64,000 bases of DNA from Methanoregula sp. (GCF_028712425.1 NZ_JAQTQD010000001.1:87414-151413), one strand, 5' to 3'; positions 9,179-23,000 are shown, counted from the stretch's first letter. The notes: generated by a model from the letters alone, not told the origin. Numbers and translations are program-made.

Positions 9179-11047
9179 ATGGCAAATGAGAAGGTTCTGG
9201 GAATCGATCTGGGAACAACCAATTCCTGTATCTCGATCATGGAGGCCGGGAAACCTATTATCATCCCGAACTCCGAAGGCGGCCGGACAACCGCGTCGGT
9301 TGTCGCGTTCACCAAGGAAGGCGAACGCCTTGTTGGCAGCCTTGCAAAGAGACAGGCAGTGACCAATCCCCAGAGGACGATCCAGTCCATCAAGCGCAAG
9401 ATGGGGACGAGCGAGAAGGTGACCATTGACGGAAAGGGATACTCCCCCCAGGAGATCTCTGCAATGATCCTGCAGAAACTGAAGATCGATGCGGAAGCCT
9501 ACCTGGGCGAGAAGATCTCAAAAGCCGTTATCACCGTCCCGGCATACTTCAACGATGCGCAGCGGCAGGCAACCAAGGATGCCGGCCAGATCGCCGGGCT
9601 CGAAGTGCTCCGTATCATCAACGAACCGACTGCCAGCGCCCTTGCCTACGGCATTGACAAGGAAACCGATGCCACGATCCTCGTGTACGACCTTGGCGGC
9701 GGGACCTTCGATGTCTCAATCCTGACGCTTGGCGATGGCGTTTTCGAGGTCAAGTCAACAGCCGGCAACAACCACCTCGGTGGCGACGACTTTGACAAGC
9801 TGGTCCAGGATCACCTGATTGAGGAATTTAAGAGAAAGGAGGGCATCGATCTCCGCAACGATCCCTATGCCATGCAGCGGCTGCGCGATGCGGCGGAGAA
9901 CGCGAAGATCGAGCTCTCCCAGCGCCAGTCCACAAACATCAACCTCCCGTACATCACCACGGACGCAAGCGGTCCCAAGTTCCTTAACATCGATCTCACA
10001 CGGGCAAAGCTCGAGCAGTTGATCAGCAGCCTTGTCGAATCCACCATGGGCCCGGTCAAGCAGGCGCTCTCGGACGCCAAGCTGGAGCCCAAGGACATCG
10101 ACCATGTCCTGCTTGTAGGTGGTTCGACCCGCGTTCCGCTCGTGCAGGAGACTGTCAAGAAGCTCCTCGGAAAAGAACCCGACAAGGGCATCAATCCCGA
10201 TGAGTGTGTCGCCCTCGGTGCCGGGATCCAGGGAGCAGTCCTCACCGGTGAAGCAAAGGACATTGTCCTGCTGGATGTCACCCCGCTGACCCTGGGTATC
10301 GAGACGCTTGGGGGTATCGCCACAAAGCTCATCGAGCGAAACACCACCATCCCGACACGGAAGAGCCAGATCTTCTCGACTGCGGCCGATGGCCAGACCA
10401 GTGTCGAGATCCACGTTGTCCAGGGCGAGCGTGCGCTCGCAAAGGATAACTTCACGCTCGGGCGTTTCCAGCTGACCGGCATCCCGCCGGCACCCCGGGG
10501 CATCCCGCAGATCGAGGTCACGTTCGATATCGACTCCAACGGCATCATCCACGTCTCCGCAAAGGACATGGGTACCGGCAATCAGCAGGCCATCTCCATC
10601 AAGGGCGACCGCAAGCTTTCAGAAGAGGACATCAAGAAGGCGATGGACGCAGCAAAGCAGTTCGAGGCCGACGACAAGAAGAAGCGTGAGGAGATCGAGC
10701 TCAGAAACCAGGCTGACACAGCAGTCTTCACTGCCGAAAAGATGCTCAAAGAGAGTGGCGACAAGCTCGAGACGGCAGACAAGACGAAGATCGAAGAAGG
10801 CATTGCAGAAGTAAGGAAGGTTTTACCTGGTGAAGACCTCGAAGCGATCAAGAAGGCAATGGAATCCCTGACCGAAGCAGTCTATGCAGCAACCACGAAA
10901 ATTTACCAGAAGATGCAGGCCGAGCAGCAGGCAGCAGCACAACAGCAGGCCGGCGCTGCGGGAGGAGCCGGCGGAGAGGCTCCCGGGCAGGAGCCTAAGA
11001 CCGACGACAATGTGGTCAACGCAGACTATAAAGTGAAAGACGAGTGA
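9179..11047 (+). CDS. dnaK: Molecular chaperone DnaK (Hsp70)
   Basis: An ATP-driven chaperone that binds unfolded segments in the cytoplasm. It has 622 residues. The ATPase domain shows [11 protein letters not shown] at the N terminus, [17 protein letters not shown] and [12 protein letters not shown]. The linker and substrate domain begin near [16 protein letters not shown]. The helical lid is rich in Lys and Glu, and the tail is a Gln/Ala/Gly stretch ending in an acidic [10 protein letters not shown] very strong ribosome site AAGGAGGTC precedes the ATG. Archaeal dnaK genes are generally thought to come from bacteria; this one keeps the complete bacterial three-gene set. Confidence 0.98.
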   Translation: MANEKVLGIDLGTTNSCISIMEAGKPIIIPNSEGGRTTASVVAFTKEGERLVGSLAKRQAVTNPQRTIQSIKRKMGTSEKVTIDGKGYSPQEISAMILQKLKIDAEAYLGEKISKAVITVPAYFNDAQRQATKDAGQIAGLEVLRIINEPTASALAYGIDKETDATILVYDLGGGTFDVSILTLGDGVFEVKSTAGNNHLGGDDFDKLVQDHLIEEFKRKEGIDLRNDPYAMQRLRDAAENAKIELSQRQSTNINLPYITTDASGPKFLNIDLTRAKLEQLISSLVESTMGPVKQALSDAKLEPKDIDHVLLVGGSTRVPLVQETVKKLLGKEPDKGINPDECVALGAGIQGAVLTGEAKDIVLLDVTPLTLGIETLGGIATKLIERNTTIPTRKSQIFSTAADGQTSVEIHVVQGERALAKDNFTLGRFQLTGIPPAPRGIPQIEVTFDIDSNGIIHVSAKDMGTGNQQAISIKGDRKLSEEDIKKAMDAAKQFEADDKKKREEIELRNQADTAVFTAEKMLKESGDKLETADKTKIEEGIAEVRKVLPGEDLEAIKKAMESLTEAVYAATTKIYQKMQAEQQAAAQQQAGAAGGAGGEAPGQEPKTDDNVVNADYKVKDE

Positions 11048-11059
11048 AGTGATCAGGGA

Positions 11060-12193
11060 ATGAGTGCGGGCGACTACTACGACACCTTAGGTGTCCCGCG
11101 GAATGCTGACGAGAAGGAGATCAAGAAAGCCTACCGCAACCTTGCCCGCAAGTACCACCCCGATGTCTGCAAGGAGCCCGGAGCAGAGGAGAAGTTTAAG
11201 AAGATCAACGAGGCGTATAGCGTACTCTCCGATGCCCAGAAGAAGGCCCAGTACGACAACATGGGCCACGAGACCTTCACCAATGCATCAAAAGGCTCCT
11301 ACACCGGTGGAGGCAGCGGCTTTGGGAACGGCGGGTTCTACTCAGACTTCTCGGGTTTTGGGGATATCTTCGACTTCTTTGGCGGTGGCGGCCACCGGAG
11401 GTCCGGCCCGCAACCCGGTGCCGATCTCCTGATGCGGATCCAGATCCGGCTTGAGGACGCGGTTGCCGGCACCGACCGGGAGATCGAGGTGATGCATTCG
11501 GAGCCATGTGCAACCTGCAGCGGCTCCGGCAGCGAGACGAAACGATTGAATGTCTGCCCGCGGTGCGGCGGGAGCGGCCAGATGCGGCAGGCAACAAACT
11601 CCCCGTTCGGGCAGTTTGTCCGGATGTCTACCTGTACCCAGTGCGGCGGCAGGGGAAAGATCCCGGAGAAGACCTGCCATGAGTGCCACGGGTCCGGCCA
11701 TAAGCGTGTCAAGCGGAAGGTCTCGGTCCATATCCCGGCAGGGATTGACAGCGGCATGCGGCTCCGGATGGAAGGGTATGGCGAGGCAGGTGACTTTGGC
11801 GCGCAAAACGGGGACTTATTCCTCGAAGTCTATGTCATGCCCCACGAGCGCTTCATCCGTTCGGGCGACAATCTCGAGACGCTCATCGAGATCTCGCCGG
11901 CCCAGGCAGTTCTCGGCACAGATGTGGAGATCGAGACCATCGACAAGCGCCATATCGACATCAAGATCCCTGCCGGAGTGCAATACAACACGGCATTAAA
12001 AATTGCCGGTGAGGGGGTCAAACGACGCGGAAAACCCGGCGATCTTCTTGTCCGGGTGAAAATTGTCACCCCCAAATCTGTCAGCAGCGAACAGAAAGAA
12101 CTGTACCAGAAAATCATCGATCTTGAAGGCAAAGGTGGCGGTGTCGGGGGTTTCTTTTCCGGTATAATGGGAAAGAAGAAAGGGAAGAAGTAA
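11060..12193 (+). CDS. dnaJ: Chaperone co-factor DnaJ (Hsp40)
   Basis: DnaJ stimulates the DnaK ATPase and delivers substrates. It has 377 residues with the full type I layout. The J domain at about 5-70 has the HPD triad in KYHPDVCK. A Gly/Phe-rich linker runs to about 115. The zinc domain has four CxxCxGxG repeats: [24 protein letters not shown] and CHECHGSG. The C-terminal substrate domains follow, and the tail is KKKGKK. It lies 12 bp after dnaK and ends the operon; a T run is found about 20 bases after the stop. Confidence 0.97.
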   Translation: MSAGDYYDTLGVPRNADEKEIKKAYRNLARKYHPDVCKEPGAEEKFKKINEAYSVLSDAQKKAQYDNMGHETFTNASKGSYTGGGSGFGNGGFYSDFSGFGDIFDFFGGGGHRRSGPQPGADLLMRIQIRLEDAVAGTDREIEVMHSEPCATCSGSGSETKRLNVCPRCGGSGQMRQATNSPFGQFVRMSTCTQCGGRGKIPEKTCHECHGSGHKRVKRKVSVHIPAGIDSGMRLRMEGYGEAGDFGAQNGDLFLEVYVMPHERFIRSGDNLETLIEISPAQAVLGTDVEIETIDKRHIDIKIPAGVQYNTALKIAGEGVKRRGKPGDLLVRVKIVTPKSVSSEQKELYQKIIDLEGKGGGVGGFFSGIMGKKKGKK

Positions 12194-12261
12194 AACCCTG
12201 ATACTCCACATACTTTTTTTCTGGCACACCTATTTGAGCGCCCGGGTACCATCTGATCAGG

Positions 12262-13230
12262 ATGAAGCTGCTCTTTGAGCTCTCGGGAGAGAACGCGACA
12301 CTCCCGTTTGCCGAGATCGATTGTATCGGCACCCTTACCGACAAAAGGCTCCAGGCAGCTGTTGCCGAATGCCCGGATCCGGATGCAACCCGTCGCCTTG
12401 CCATGACCCAGGTTGTCCTGGAATACCTTGGCGAATGTGATCCGGACCTTGTTTCATTCAAAAACCTGCTCAAAGACCTTGCCCTGGCAACCGACCTGCC
12501 TTTTGCCGGCCGGGCAAAGAAAGTCCACGGGGGATCGCAGGAACGAAACCCTGCATCGCAGCGCGAGTTCGAACGCCTTATCGGTACCATGATCGATGGC
12601 CCGGTCTCCCTGCTCCACCCAGATGTCGAGTACCGTGCCATCCTTTCCGAAGACCGCTGCTATTTTGGAAAAGTGCTGCACCGGATCGATCGCGGAGGAT
12701 ATGACCACCGGAACCCCGGCAAACGCGATTTCTTCCATCCAGGCGTGATGATGCCGCGGATGGCGCGGACTCTTGTCAATATCGCGTGTACCCGGGCGGG
12801 TGATACACTTCTTGACCCGTTCTGCGGGACCGGGGGCATTCTCATCGAGGCTGAACTCCTCGGCATGCACGCGATCGGCAGCGACTTCGATCCCTTCATG
12901 ATTGCCGGCAGCCGGCTGAACGCAAAGGATTCCGATCTTCTCACTGGTGACGCGACCTGCCTCCCGTTCCCGGATCATTCCATTGACAGCATCGTCACCG
13001 ACTTTCCCTATGGCCAGTCAGTGTGCATCCTCAAGGTCGACACCATGGACCGGCTGTACAGTGACGCGCTCTCGGAAATCTGCCGTGTGCTCCGGCCCGG
13101 TCGAAGGGCCGTAGTGGTCACCCACCGCGATATCTCTGCGATTGCTGCACAGCATATGACCATCCTGCAACAGCACAGCCAGCGTGTCCACAAGAGCCTG
13201 ACCCGCCGGGTGCTTGTCCTCACCAGGTAA
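12262..13230 (+). CDS. Trm11/Trm-G10-type tRNA (guanine-N2) methyltransferase
   Basis: Predicted to methylate the N2 of a guanosine in tRNA, probably G10, using S-adenosylmethionine. It has 322 residues. The N-terminal 160 residues match the NFLD/THUMP-like part of archaeal Trm-G10, ending in YFGKVLHRIDRGGYDHR and KRDFFHPGVMMPR. The C-terminal Rossmann domain shows motif I LLDPFCGTGGILIEAELLG, an acidic GSDFDP, and the catalytic motif as TDFPYGQS, where DPPY is commoner. It reads in the same direction as the chaperone operon but with a 68-bp gap that includes a T run. Target position is inferred from family membership only. Confidence 0.82.
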   Translation: MKLLFELSGENATLPFAEIDCIGTLTDKRLQAAVAECPDPDATRRLAMTQVVLEYLGECDPDLVSFKNLLKDLALATDLPFAGRAKKVHGGSQERNPASQREFERLIGTMIDGPVSLLHPDVEYRAILSEDRCYFGKVLHRIDRGGYDHRNPGKRDFFHPGVMMPRMARTLVNIACTRAGDTLLDPFCGTGGILIEAELLGMHAIGSDFDPFMIAGSRLNAKDSDLLTGDATCLPFPDHSIDSIVTDFPYGQSVCILKVDTMDRLYSDALSEICRVLRPGRRAVVVTHRDISAIAAQHMTILQQHSQRVHKSLTRRVLVLTR

Positions 13231-13262
13231 TTCTGTGCCTGCCTGGGGAGAACGCTTTTTTC

Positions 13263-13979
13263 ATGTTACGTCAGATAGTATCACACGTTATGAAATACCA
13301 GTACCCGATCCTGATTTTGCTCCTCCTCTCACTGCTCTTCCTGTCTGTTCCTGCATCCGGTTATTCTCCGGACGCCGTTACTTTGTATGAACAGGGAACA
13401 GCATCGGTAGCTGCCGGCAACCTGTCCGACGCAATAACCGCATTCGACCAGGCTCTCCTGCTTGAGCCGGAGTATTACGAAGCCTGGGACGCCCGGGCTG
13501 ATGCCCTGAACCGTGACGGGCAGTTCTCCAGTGCCCTCGAATCCTCCTCCCGTGCCCTTGCCGTCAATTCCAGTTACCTGCCGGGCTGGATCAACCGGGG
13601 CCAGATCCTGTATAATCTCGGGTACGTATACGAGGACCAGATAAAAGATCCGGTGAAAGCAAACGAGTATTATCTTGAGCAGGTCCAGGCATTCGAGAAA
13701 GCGATTGTACTTGACCCGACAAATGCCGATGCCTGGTTCAACAAGGCATATGCGCTGGCCGGCCTGAAACGGTACGATGAAGCGATCGCAGCGTTCGACA
13801 AGGTAAAGGAGCTAAATCCCGCATATCCCAAGATTGACAAGAACCGCGAGATTGCCCGCCAGCTCCGGGATTCCGTCACGCCGTTCTATGTTACGTATGC
13901 ACCCGTGATCATCGGCATTGCCGCGATCATCATCGGGATCCTGTTCTGGGTCCTCTTCTTAAGGGAAAAAGAAGATTAA
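13263..13979 (+). CDS. Exported, membrane-anchored TPR protein
   Basis: A 238-residue protein with a signal peptide (residues about 10-34, ending VPASG), three or four tetratricopeptide units and a C-terminal transmembrane helix (FYVTYAPVIIGIAAIIIGIL) followed by a short charged tail. One unit contains an insertion (YEDQIKDPVKANEYYL). TPR domains bind other proteins, so it is likely an extracellular scaffold held to the membrane. ATG 13263 is the first start; ATG 13290 would give a more typical signal peptide. It sits 42 bp from the end of the giant convergent TPR gene, and its repeats resemble that gene's, but it is secreted while the giant protein is not. Confidence 0.78.
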   Translation: MLRQIVSHVMKYQYPILILLLLSLLFLSVPASGYSPDAVTLYEQGTASVAAGNLSDAITAFDQALLLEPEYYEAWDARADALNRDGQFSSALESSSRALAVNSSYLPGWINRGQILYNLGYVYEDQIKDPVKANEYYLEQVQAFEKAIVLDPTNADAWFNKAYALAGLKRYDEAIAAFDKVKELNPAYPKIDKNREIARQLRDSVTPFYVTYAPVIIGIAAIIIGILFWVLFLREKED

Positions 13980-14021
13980 TTTTTCAGGTTTTTTTCAATA
14001 TTACCAGAGAAATGGCCGGTT

Positions 14022-17000
14022 TTACCGTCCCTTCTCATAACAGATCCGGGCTTCTTCGTGCTTCCCGATCTTTTCGAGAATGTCCCCGATATCATTCCAG
14101 CATTCCTTGCGCATAGGATCAATTTCAAGCGCATGCTTGAAGACTGCAAGGGCATCCTGATACAGCTCCAGCTCCTGGAGCGCCCGGCCCTTGTGGATAT
14201 ACGCGTCCACGAAGTCCGGCTGAATTTGGAGCATGGCATCGAATGCCTCAACCGCATCCTGGTACCGTTTCATCGCGATGAGGGCACTCCCTCTGGTAAA
14301 GTAGGCAATGGAAAATGTCGGATCAATCATGAGAGCCCGGTCATAGTGTTCGAGCGCCTCCTCGAATTTCTGCTGGGCTGAGAGAACCATCCCCTGCCGT
14401 GTCCAGGCCTCAGTATTCTCCGGGTCGAGCGCAAGACCGCGTTCGTAGGCCTGCTCGGCATCGGCATATTTCCCAAGATCGTACAGGACATTCCCCTTGC
14501 CCATCCACGCCTCGGCAAGATTCCCGTCATACTCGATCGCCTTGTCGAATGCCTCAATGGCATCACGGTACATCCCCAGCTCGGCAAGGGCGATACCCTT
14601 GTGGGCAAAGACCCGAGCAAGGGGCTCGATCTCCAGGGCCCGGTCATAGGACTGCACCGCATCGCGGTACTGTTCAAGGGCCGCATAGGCAAGTCCTTTC
14701 TGGTCATGGAGGATCGCCTTCTTCGGCATAATCTCCAGAGCATGGTCAAGCGCAGTAATTGCTCCATCATAGTTGCCCTGGTAGGCCTCCGCCCTTCCCT
14801 TCCCGGCGAGTGCCTGCCAGCAGGACGGGTTGATGTCGATGGCCCGGTCAAAGGCGGTTATGGCATCGGCATGGTTACCAAGAGCGATCAGGGCACGGCC
14901 TTTCTCGAAATGTGCGCCGGCATTACCGGGAGCAAGAACCAGAACCTTGTCAAAGGAGGCAATGGCTTCCCGGAACATGCCGGTATATACGAGCGATCTC
15001 CCGCGTTCGAAGAGTGCTTCGGCATAGTCGGACCGTATCCCGAGTGCTGTATTAAACGCAGCGATTGCCTCTTCATGCTGCCCGGTGCGGGCAAGGGCGA
15101 CACCTTTGTTGTGCCATGCCTCGGAATACCGGCTGTTGACAGCAAGTGCCTGGTCGAAGACCGGGATTGCCTCGGCATACCGCTTCTGTTCCAGGAGTGC
15201 AAGCCCCTTGTAGAACAGGGCTTCGGGGTATTCCGGCTCTACGGTCAGCGCCTTGTTGAAGGCCTCCACGGCCTGATCATGACGGGAGAGATGGATAAGA
15301 GTAATGCCCCGGAAAAGATGCGCTGGTGCATACTCTGGCCTGAGGCCAAGTGCATGGTCATAGTCCTGGATCGCCCGGTCGTACTGGTTGAGGCTGGCCT
15401 GCGAGATGCCGCGGTACAACCAGGCTTCAGCTAAGTCCTCTTTTCCGGCAAGTGCCTTGTCATACGCCGTGATGGCGTCGTTATGCATCCCGAGCATCGC
15501 AAGCGCACGGCCTTTCTGGTAATTAGCTTCAACGCAGGCAGGCTTCTGTGCCAGGGCCGCCTCAAAATACCGTATGGCCTCATGGTATTTCCCAAGTTTT
15601 AAGTAGGATACTCCAAGATGGTATGCGGCACGGGCATCCTTACTGTCGATTCCCAGTGCCTTTGTGAAAAATCTGACGGCATCCTGGTCCTTTCCAAGCG
15701 AAGAGAGGGCAATGCCTTTTCCGGTCCAGAGATGGGCATGGTTAGGCCGTATCTTCAGGGCAAGGTCGAACGCCTGGATGGCCTCGTCGTACTGTTCCAG
15801 CCGCAGGAGGGAGGTGCCCTTGTGATACAGGGCATCCACGTTCTTCTGCTGAAGGGCAAGCGCATTGTCGAACGCAATAACTGCTTCGCGAAACATGCCC
15901 ATGTGGAAGAGTGACCGGCCCTTGTCGTTGTATGCAGATACATAGTCCGGCCGGAACTCCAGTGCCTTGTTGAAAGCCTCAATGGCATCCTCATATCCTC
16001 CTGATGCGAAGATGGCACTTCCTTTGAAATACCATGCTTCGGCATTCGATGGGTCGATGGCTATGGCACGTACATAGGATTCCACGGCATCGTTGTATTT
16101 CCCAAGGGCAAACAGGGACAATCCCCGGTGGACCCATCCTTCAACTGAACCTGGTTGCCGTTCGATTACCCGATCGAATGCCTCGATGGCATCCGGGTGC
16201 CGGCCGGTCGTAGCAAGCGAGAGCCCCTTGTGATAGGCAGCCTGCGCACTGCCCGGGTCAAGGTCGAGAGCTTTGTTGAATGCAACAATGGCATCATCAT
16301 GCCGCCCCAGGTGCGCGAGCGCAATCCCTTTATCATAGAACACTTCCGCATTGCCTGCATCAGTCCCGAGCAGCTTGTCATACGTCTTGACAGCCTCGCG
16401 GTACATCCCGAGGGCCGAGAGTGCCCTGCCTTTGTCGTATACCGCATCGGAACAGGCAGGATCGATCTCAAGTGCACGGTCAAAGATCTTGATGGCTTCT
16501 TCGTATCGTTCCAGGCGGATGAGTGCAACTCCCTTGCGGTGCAGCGAGGGGACATGCATCGGCTGGAGGGCCAGCGCCCGGTTGTACGCGTCAATCGTCT
16601 CCTTTGGATCGTCAAGGCTGTCAAATGACCTGGCCCGCATTTCGTGGGCATCGAAATAATCCGGCCTGACCCGGATTGCCTGGTCGAACGCATGGATGGC
16701 ATCCTTATGACGTTTCAGGCGCGAAAGGGCGAGACCGTCTTCGTACCAGGCAGTAGCGTTGTCGGGCGCCAGGGCAAGGAGACGCTCAAACGACTCCACC
16801 GCTTCGGCATCCTTCCCGAGGGCAGCATATGCAAGAGCGCTGTAGTACAGCGCGTCATGGTTTCCACCGTCTTCTTCAAGCGCCTTGTCAAACGCTGCAA
16901 TAGCCTCTTCGTACCTGCGAAGGTCATAGAGCGCCATCCCTTTTTCATGCCAGGCTGCTGCATGCTGCGGGAGATAACCGATGACCCGGTCAAAGGATTC

Positions 17001-20000
17001 AATGGCCCGGTCAAACGACTTCAGGGAATAATATGCCCTGCCCCTCCCGAGGAATGCCTCAGCATCGTCCGGACGCAGTTCGAGTACTTTGTCAAAGGCA
17101 GGAACCGCCTCCTCTGCCCTGCCCAGGTGGAAAAGGGAGATGGCCTTGTGGTACCAGATATCCGGGTCCGTTTCGTTCAGGGCAAGGGCCTTCCCGAATG
17201 ACAGGACTGCATCGTCATACCGCCCAATCAGCATGAGCGAGAGTCCCCGGAGGAACGGGGGTTCGAACCGGTCCGGCAGTCTGTCTGCGGACTGGGCGAA
17301 CACAACCTCCGCTTCCTCATGGCGTTCGAGATGGGCAAGGGCAATCCCCTTTTCCAGCAGGAACTCCCCATCGGAAGGCACAAGGGAGAGGGCATGATCG
17401 TAGACCCGGATTGCCATCTCGAACTGCCCGAGACGCGACCGTACCTTCCCGAGCGAAAGGAGGATTGCCGGGTTGTCCGGCTCGGTCCTGCGGGCTTGTT
17501 CGAAGGCTTCCATAGCCTCCTCATCGTTTTCAAGGTGCTCCAGGGCAAGGCCCTTGTGGTACCATGCCATCGCATGGTCGGGCACTACTGCTATCGTGCG
17601 GTCGAACGAAGAAACCGCCTCAGGATACTGCGTAAGACATTCTGATGAGAGGCCTTCATAGTAGTGGGCGTCGGTATACCCGGCGTCCAGTGCTGCTGCG
17701 GCTGTGAACGCATCCCGTGCGTCCGCATATTGCACAAGCGCGAACAGGGCAAGACCAAGAGCATAGTGCGCTTCCTTTCTTTCCCTGTCGCACTCAATCG
17801 CCGTGCGGAGTTCGGTAACCGCGGCTTCCCACTGCTCCTGCGAAGAGAGGACAAGGCCTTTCTCATAGTGTGCAGCAAACGAATGAGGGTCAAGCCGGAT
17901 TGCCTGATTGAACGATGCTATGGCTTCTGGTGCATTCCCGAGATGCCGGTATGCAAGGCCCTGGTGATACCAGGCATCGAAAATTCCCGGATCAAGGTCG
18001 AGAGCAGCACCCAGCGATGAGGCTGCCTCTTCGTATTGCTGGAGCGAAAAGAGCGAGAGGCCTTTTTGGCAGAGTGTGGGGACAAACGATCCATTGATGG
18101 CGAGCGCCCCATCGAATGCCGAAACCGCGTCCGTGTGCTCCCCGAGGCGGGCAAGGGCCAGCCCCTTGTCATAAAACGCGTTCATGAACCGGGGATCGAT
18201 TGCGGTCGTATTCTCGAATGCCTGGATAGCGTCTGTGTCCCTCCCGAGGTGGACCAGCGCAACTCCCTTGTCGTACCAGGCATTGGCATATTTCCGGTTG
18301 ATCGCGATAGCCCGGTCATAAGATGCAACCGCATCTTCAAACTGTTTCATCTCCGCAAGGGCAATGCCGCGGTCGTACCACCCGTTGGCATTCTCCGGTT
18401 TGAGATCGAGCGAACGGGTGAGCGCTTCGATTGCCGGCGCAAACTTACCCAGTGAGAGCAGGGAACTTCCTTTCCGTAACCATGCTCCCGCACAGGTCTC
18501 ATCGACCCCGATGACCCGGTCAAAACAGGGGATTGCCTCCTCGTACCGTGCCAGGTCGGAGAGCGACCGGCCTTTTAAGTACCAGCAGGTGATGCTGTCA
18601 GGATTGAGGGCCAGGGCCCGGTCATAAGCTTCGAGCGACTCCTCGTACCGCCCGAGCTCGTAGAGTGTCCTGCCTTTCAGTTCCCATACGGTAAGGTCAT
18701 TGTTCTCTATGGCAAGCGAAGCGTCAATCGCAGCGAGCGCCTCCTCATACCGCAGGAGGCGGAAGAGCGCCCTGCCCTTGTGGAACAGGACATCAGGTCG
18801 TTCCGGGAATGTCTCCAGTATCCGGTCAAATGTTTTTAATGCCTGCTCGTTTCTGCCAAGGCTTTCATAGGAGAGCCCGGTCTGGTACACAGCATCTGTT
18901 ATGCTGCCATCGTGTGTCAGTGCCTGCTTGTAGGACCGGATTGCTTTCTCGTACTTCCCCTGCGCCTGCAGGGCAAGGCCCTTGCGGTAATGCGCCTGGG
19001 CATGATCGGGAGCGTACTGGATCGTGTAGTCGAACGAAGAGACAGCCTCTGTGTGTTTCGCGAGCCGGAGATACGCATATCCCCGGAGGTATGCGGCCTC
19101 ATACCGCGTAGAGTCGAGTTCAAGCGTGCGGGTAAACGCGGCAATTGCTTCCTCGTCCCTTCCCAGTTCCGCCAGCGACTGGCCCCGGCCGAAAGCAGCG
19201 GAAACGGACATGGGATCAAGCGCTGACGTTTTCTCAAAAGCCTCGGCTGCAGCGGCGTGATAGTTCAGTTTCTGGAGGGAAAGGCCCTTGTTGAGCCAGG
19301 CCGGGGCATTGTCCGGGACAAGCGCGATCGTTTTATTGAATGAATCCAGCGCCTCCTGCCACCGGGCCAGCTGCATGAGAGAAGTCCCGCGGCAGTACCA
19401 GAGTTCGCCATTATCCACGCCAAGGGAAGCGGCCGCATCGAATGCAGCTACGGCATCCTCATGACGGTTAAGAGCTGCAAGGGCGAAACCCTTATGGTAC
19501 GCGGCATCCCGCATGTCAGGTTGCAATTCCAGCGCCCGGTCAAATGCGGCAACGGCGTCCGCATGTTTTGCAAGCGAACTGAGCGCACGCCCTTTATGGT
19601 ACCATGCAACTGCGCAGGGCTCCTCAAGCGAGAGTGTAGTCTCAAACGCGGAAAGGGCATCCTCGTAGAGATCTTTGGCCGCAAGGGCCTGCCCTTTGTA
19701 ATACCAGCCCTTCACATGCTTCGGGTCGACAGCGGTCAGTCTGTCGAACATCCCGTATGCATCTTCCCACCGGCCCAGCCGGAGGTATGCTTTTCCGCGG
19801 AAGAGCAGGACGGTCCGGTCCTTTGCTTTCCGTTTCAGTGCCTTACCGAGATACTCTACCGTCTCCTTGTACCGCGCAAGGCGGTAAAGCGAATAGCCTT
19901 TGCAGGTGAGGAGTTCGGCATTTGTGGCATCGTTCTCCAGCGCATGGTCCAGTTCAATGACCGCGTCCTCGTAGCGCCTGAGCTGTACAAGGGAGATTCC

Positions 20001-23000
20001 CCGGCCGCGGCGGGCCCGGTCGTTCTCCGCATCCCGTGCGATCACGCCCTCGAATGCAACGACTGCCTCTTCATGGCGGCCAAGCCGGGCAAGTGACTCC
20101 CCCTTTGCCAGCAGCGCCCGTGTCTCGCCGGCATCAAGCGCAAGGGCACGGTCCGCCGAAAGGATGACCTCCTCGTCCCGCCCGAGTTTTAAGAAGCAGA
20201 GCGCCTGTTCGGTATGGACTGCGGGAGTGTTCATTCCCTTATCGATGGCATTGGTGAATGCAGCCAGCGCGTCTTCGAACCGGTCGAGTTTTACAAGGGA
20301 CAGGCCTTTCGCGTACAGGATCTCCGGATCGTCCGGCTTCTGCTTAAGATACCCGTCAAATGCTTCCAGCGCCTGAGCATATTTTTCCAGGACAACGAGT
20401 GCTTTTCCCTTCTCGTGCCAGGCACCGGTATTTGCGGGATTGATCTCAATGACCCGGTTAAATGCAACAACCGCCTCTTCGTACTCGCGGACATCCCGGT
20501 GAGCGAATCCCTTGTAGAGGAATGCCCGTTCGCAATCGGGGGCGATCCGGTTGACCCTGGCATATACCGGGATCGCCTCTTTTGCCGATCCAAGAAGGTC
20601 AAGGGACCGGGCCAAACCGTATGTTGCATGAAGGTCGCGTGGCACCGCAGCAAGCACCTGTTCGAAGGCTGTGGCTGCCTCGCGATACCTGCCCAGCGCA
20701 AAGAGGGCCCGGCCCTTCTCCTGGAATGCTTCGGGGAAGTCCGGCATCAGGCGGTTTGCCTCTTCGAATGCAACGGCAGCCTCGGCAAGTTTCTTCTGCC
20801 GGAAGAGGGCAAGGCCCATGTAGTGGAACGCCTCGCCGAAATCCGGCACGATCTTTATCGCCTGCTCAAACGCCAGAACGGCATCGCTGTCGTTCCCGAG
20901 GTTCAAACAGGCCCTGCCCTTGTAGAACCACGTGTGGGGATTGTGCGCCTCCAGCTCGAGGGCCTTGTCGTACGAGGCGAGTGCATCAGAGTAGCGCTCG
21001 ACAGCAAAGAGGCAGAATCCCTGGATCAGCCACGCATTGGCAATCTTCTGGTTCCTCTCCAGGGTTTTTGTCAGGTCTTCGATTGCCTCACTGAACCTGC
21101 CCAGTTCGGCAAGCGACAGGCCCTTGTGGTACAGCGCATCCTGGTTGTCCTTATCCCGTGCAAGTGCTGCAGAGAACGCTGCCTCTGCCTCGTCATGCCT
21201 TCCCAGTGCGGCAAGGGCAAGACCTTTCTGGTACGGGTATTCTGTTTTTTGCGCATCGATCGCAAGGGCAGCATCGAATGCACTGATGGCATCCTCGTAA
21301 CTCTCCAACCGCATCAGGGCAAGGCCTTTCTGGTACAGGACAGCAGGGTCATCCGGCAGGATCTCAAGGGCGATATTGAAGGATAAGACCGCTTCCTCCT
21401 GCATCCCCGTAGCCATCAGGGCCAGTCCCTTGTTGTAAAACGCCGGCACATAGTTCGGGATCAGGGAGAGTGACTGGTCAAAGGCCTGGATTGCTTCAAG
21501 GTGCCGGCCAAGCCTTGCAAGCGTAAGGCCGCGTTCGAAATGCGACCGTGCATTCGCAGGATCGATCTCGATGGCACGGTCGAACGCTGCCAGTGCTTCG
21601 GGGACCCGGTCGAGTTCCGCAAGTGCACTCCCCTTCCGGTGCCATGCCTGGGCCAGTTCCGGCCGAATGGCGATGGCAACATCTGCCGCCCCCAGTGCGT
21701 CGGCATGCCTTCCGATACTGGCAAGTGCAATTGCTTTCTGGAGTGCTGCATCCGACATCTGCGGGTCGGCTGAAAGCGCCCCGTCAAACGATTCCAGGGA
21801 TTCCCGGTACCGCCCGAGCGAGTTTAAGGCAAGGCCCCGCTGGTACTGGGCCGGAGCGTACCGGGGAGAAAGGGCGATGCTCTGGTCCAGCACCGGGATT
21901 GCATCGTTCTCCCGTTCGAGTCGTACCAGCGCAAGGCCGTGCAAATAGAAAGCCATGGCATTTGCGGGCGTGAGTGCTTCGGTGCGCTCGAACTCCGGAA
22001 TGGCTTTCTCGTACTGCGAGAGTTCCATGAGCGAGAATCCCTTGTGGTAATGGATATCCGCAGTGTCGGGATCGAGCCTGAGCGCGAGGTCATACTCTTC
22101 AACGGCTTCCTCATGCCGTTTCAGGTCAGCAAGGGCCCGGGCCTTGTAGTAATGGGCCTGCAAATTGTTTGCGTTATCGGCTATGGTCTTGTCGAAATCA
22201 TGGATGGCTTCGATGAATTTTCCGAGGTTGTACTCGGCAATCCCCATCCGGAGGCGGGCATCGGTGTACCGAGGTTTCAGCTGCAGGGTCTTGTCAAAAG
22301 CAAAGGCCGCGTCGGCATGCCGTCCCAGGTCTGCATAGACCTTCCCCTTGTGGTAGAATGCGAGAGCATTCCCCGGATCGTAGATGAGGGATTTGTCAAA
22401 CGATTCAAGCGCTTCCTCAAACCGCCGGCTCTTTTCGAGCGCGATCCCACGGTTGAAATGTCCCGGGGCATTGCTGCCGTCCCGCGCAAGGTTGCGGTCG
22501 AATGCCTCGATGGCACCGGTGTAGTCACCGGTTTTTAAGAGCGCATAACCGAAGTAATAGAACGCTTCCGTATAGGCTGGCTCGATCTCTATTGCACGTT
22601 TCAGTGCCGCAATCGCATCCGGGTATCTCCCGATCTCGATAAGCGATTTACCCTTATTGTACCATGCCGGGGCGGAGTCCGGAAGGATCTGGAGGGTCTT
22701 GTCAAAACTTCCGATAGCATCACGGTGATCGCCAAGGACAGCAAGTGCGAGCCCCTTGTGGAACTGCGCATCGCCGTTCTTCGGATCGATCTCCAGCAGG
22801 ATCTCAAAGACATGGATAGCGCCCTCATGCCGGTTGACCTTTTCAAGAGCGAGACCTTTATACCAGAACGCCTCGATACTCCGCTGGTTTAAGGAAATGG
22901 CATTGTCAAAGGCATCGATGGCATCCTGGTACCGGGTGAGGTCAAAGAATGCCTTGCCCTGCCGTATCCAGCCGGGCTCATTGTCCGGATCGATCTTCAG

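Noticed and set aside
20214-21386. Long plus-strand open frames opposite the giant TPR gene (for example 390 codons here, and many others from 14 to 26 kb)
   Set aside because: They are antisense shadows caused by the biased, repeated codon pattern of the TPR gene. Their translations are Arg/Pro/Cys-rich with no family resemblance, and the minus-strand frame is unbroken and clearly coding.
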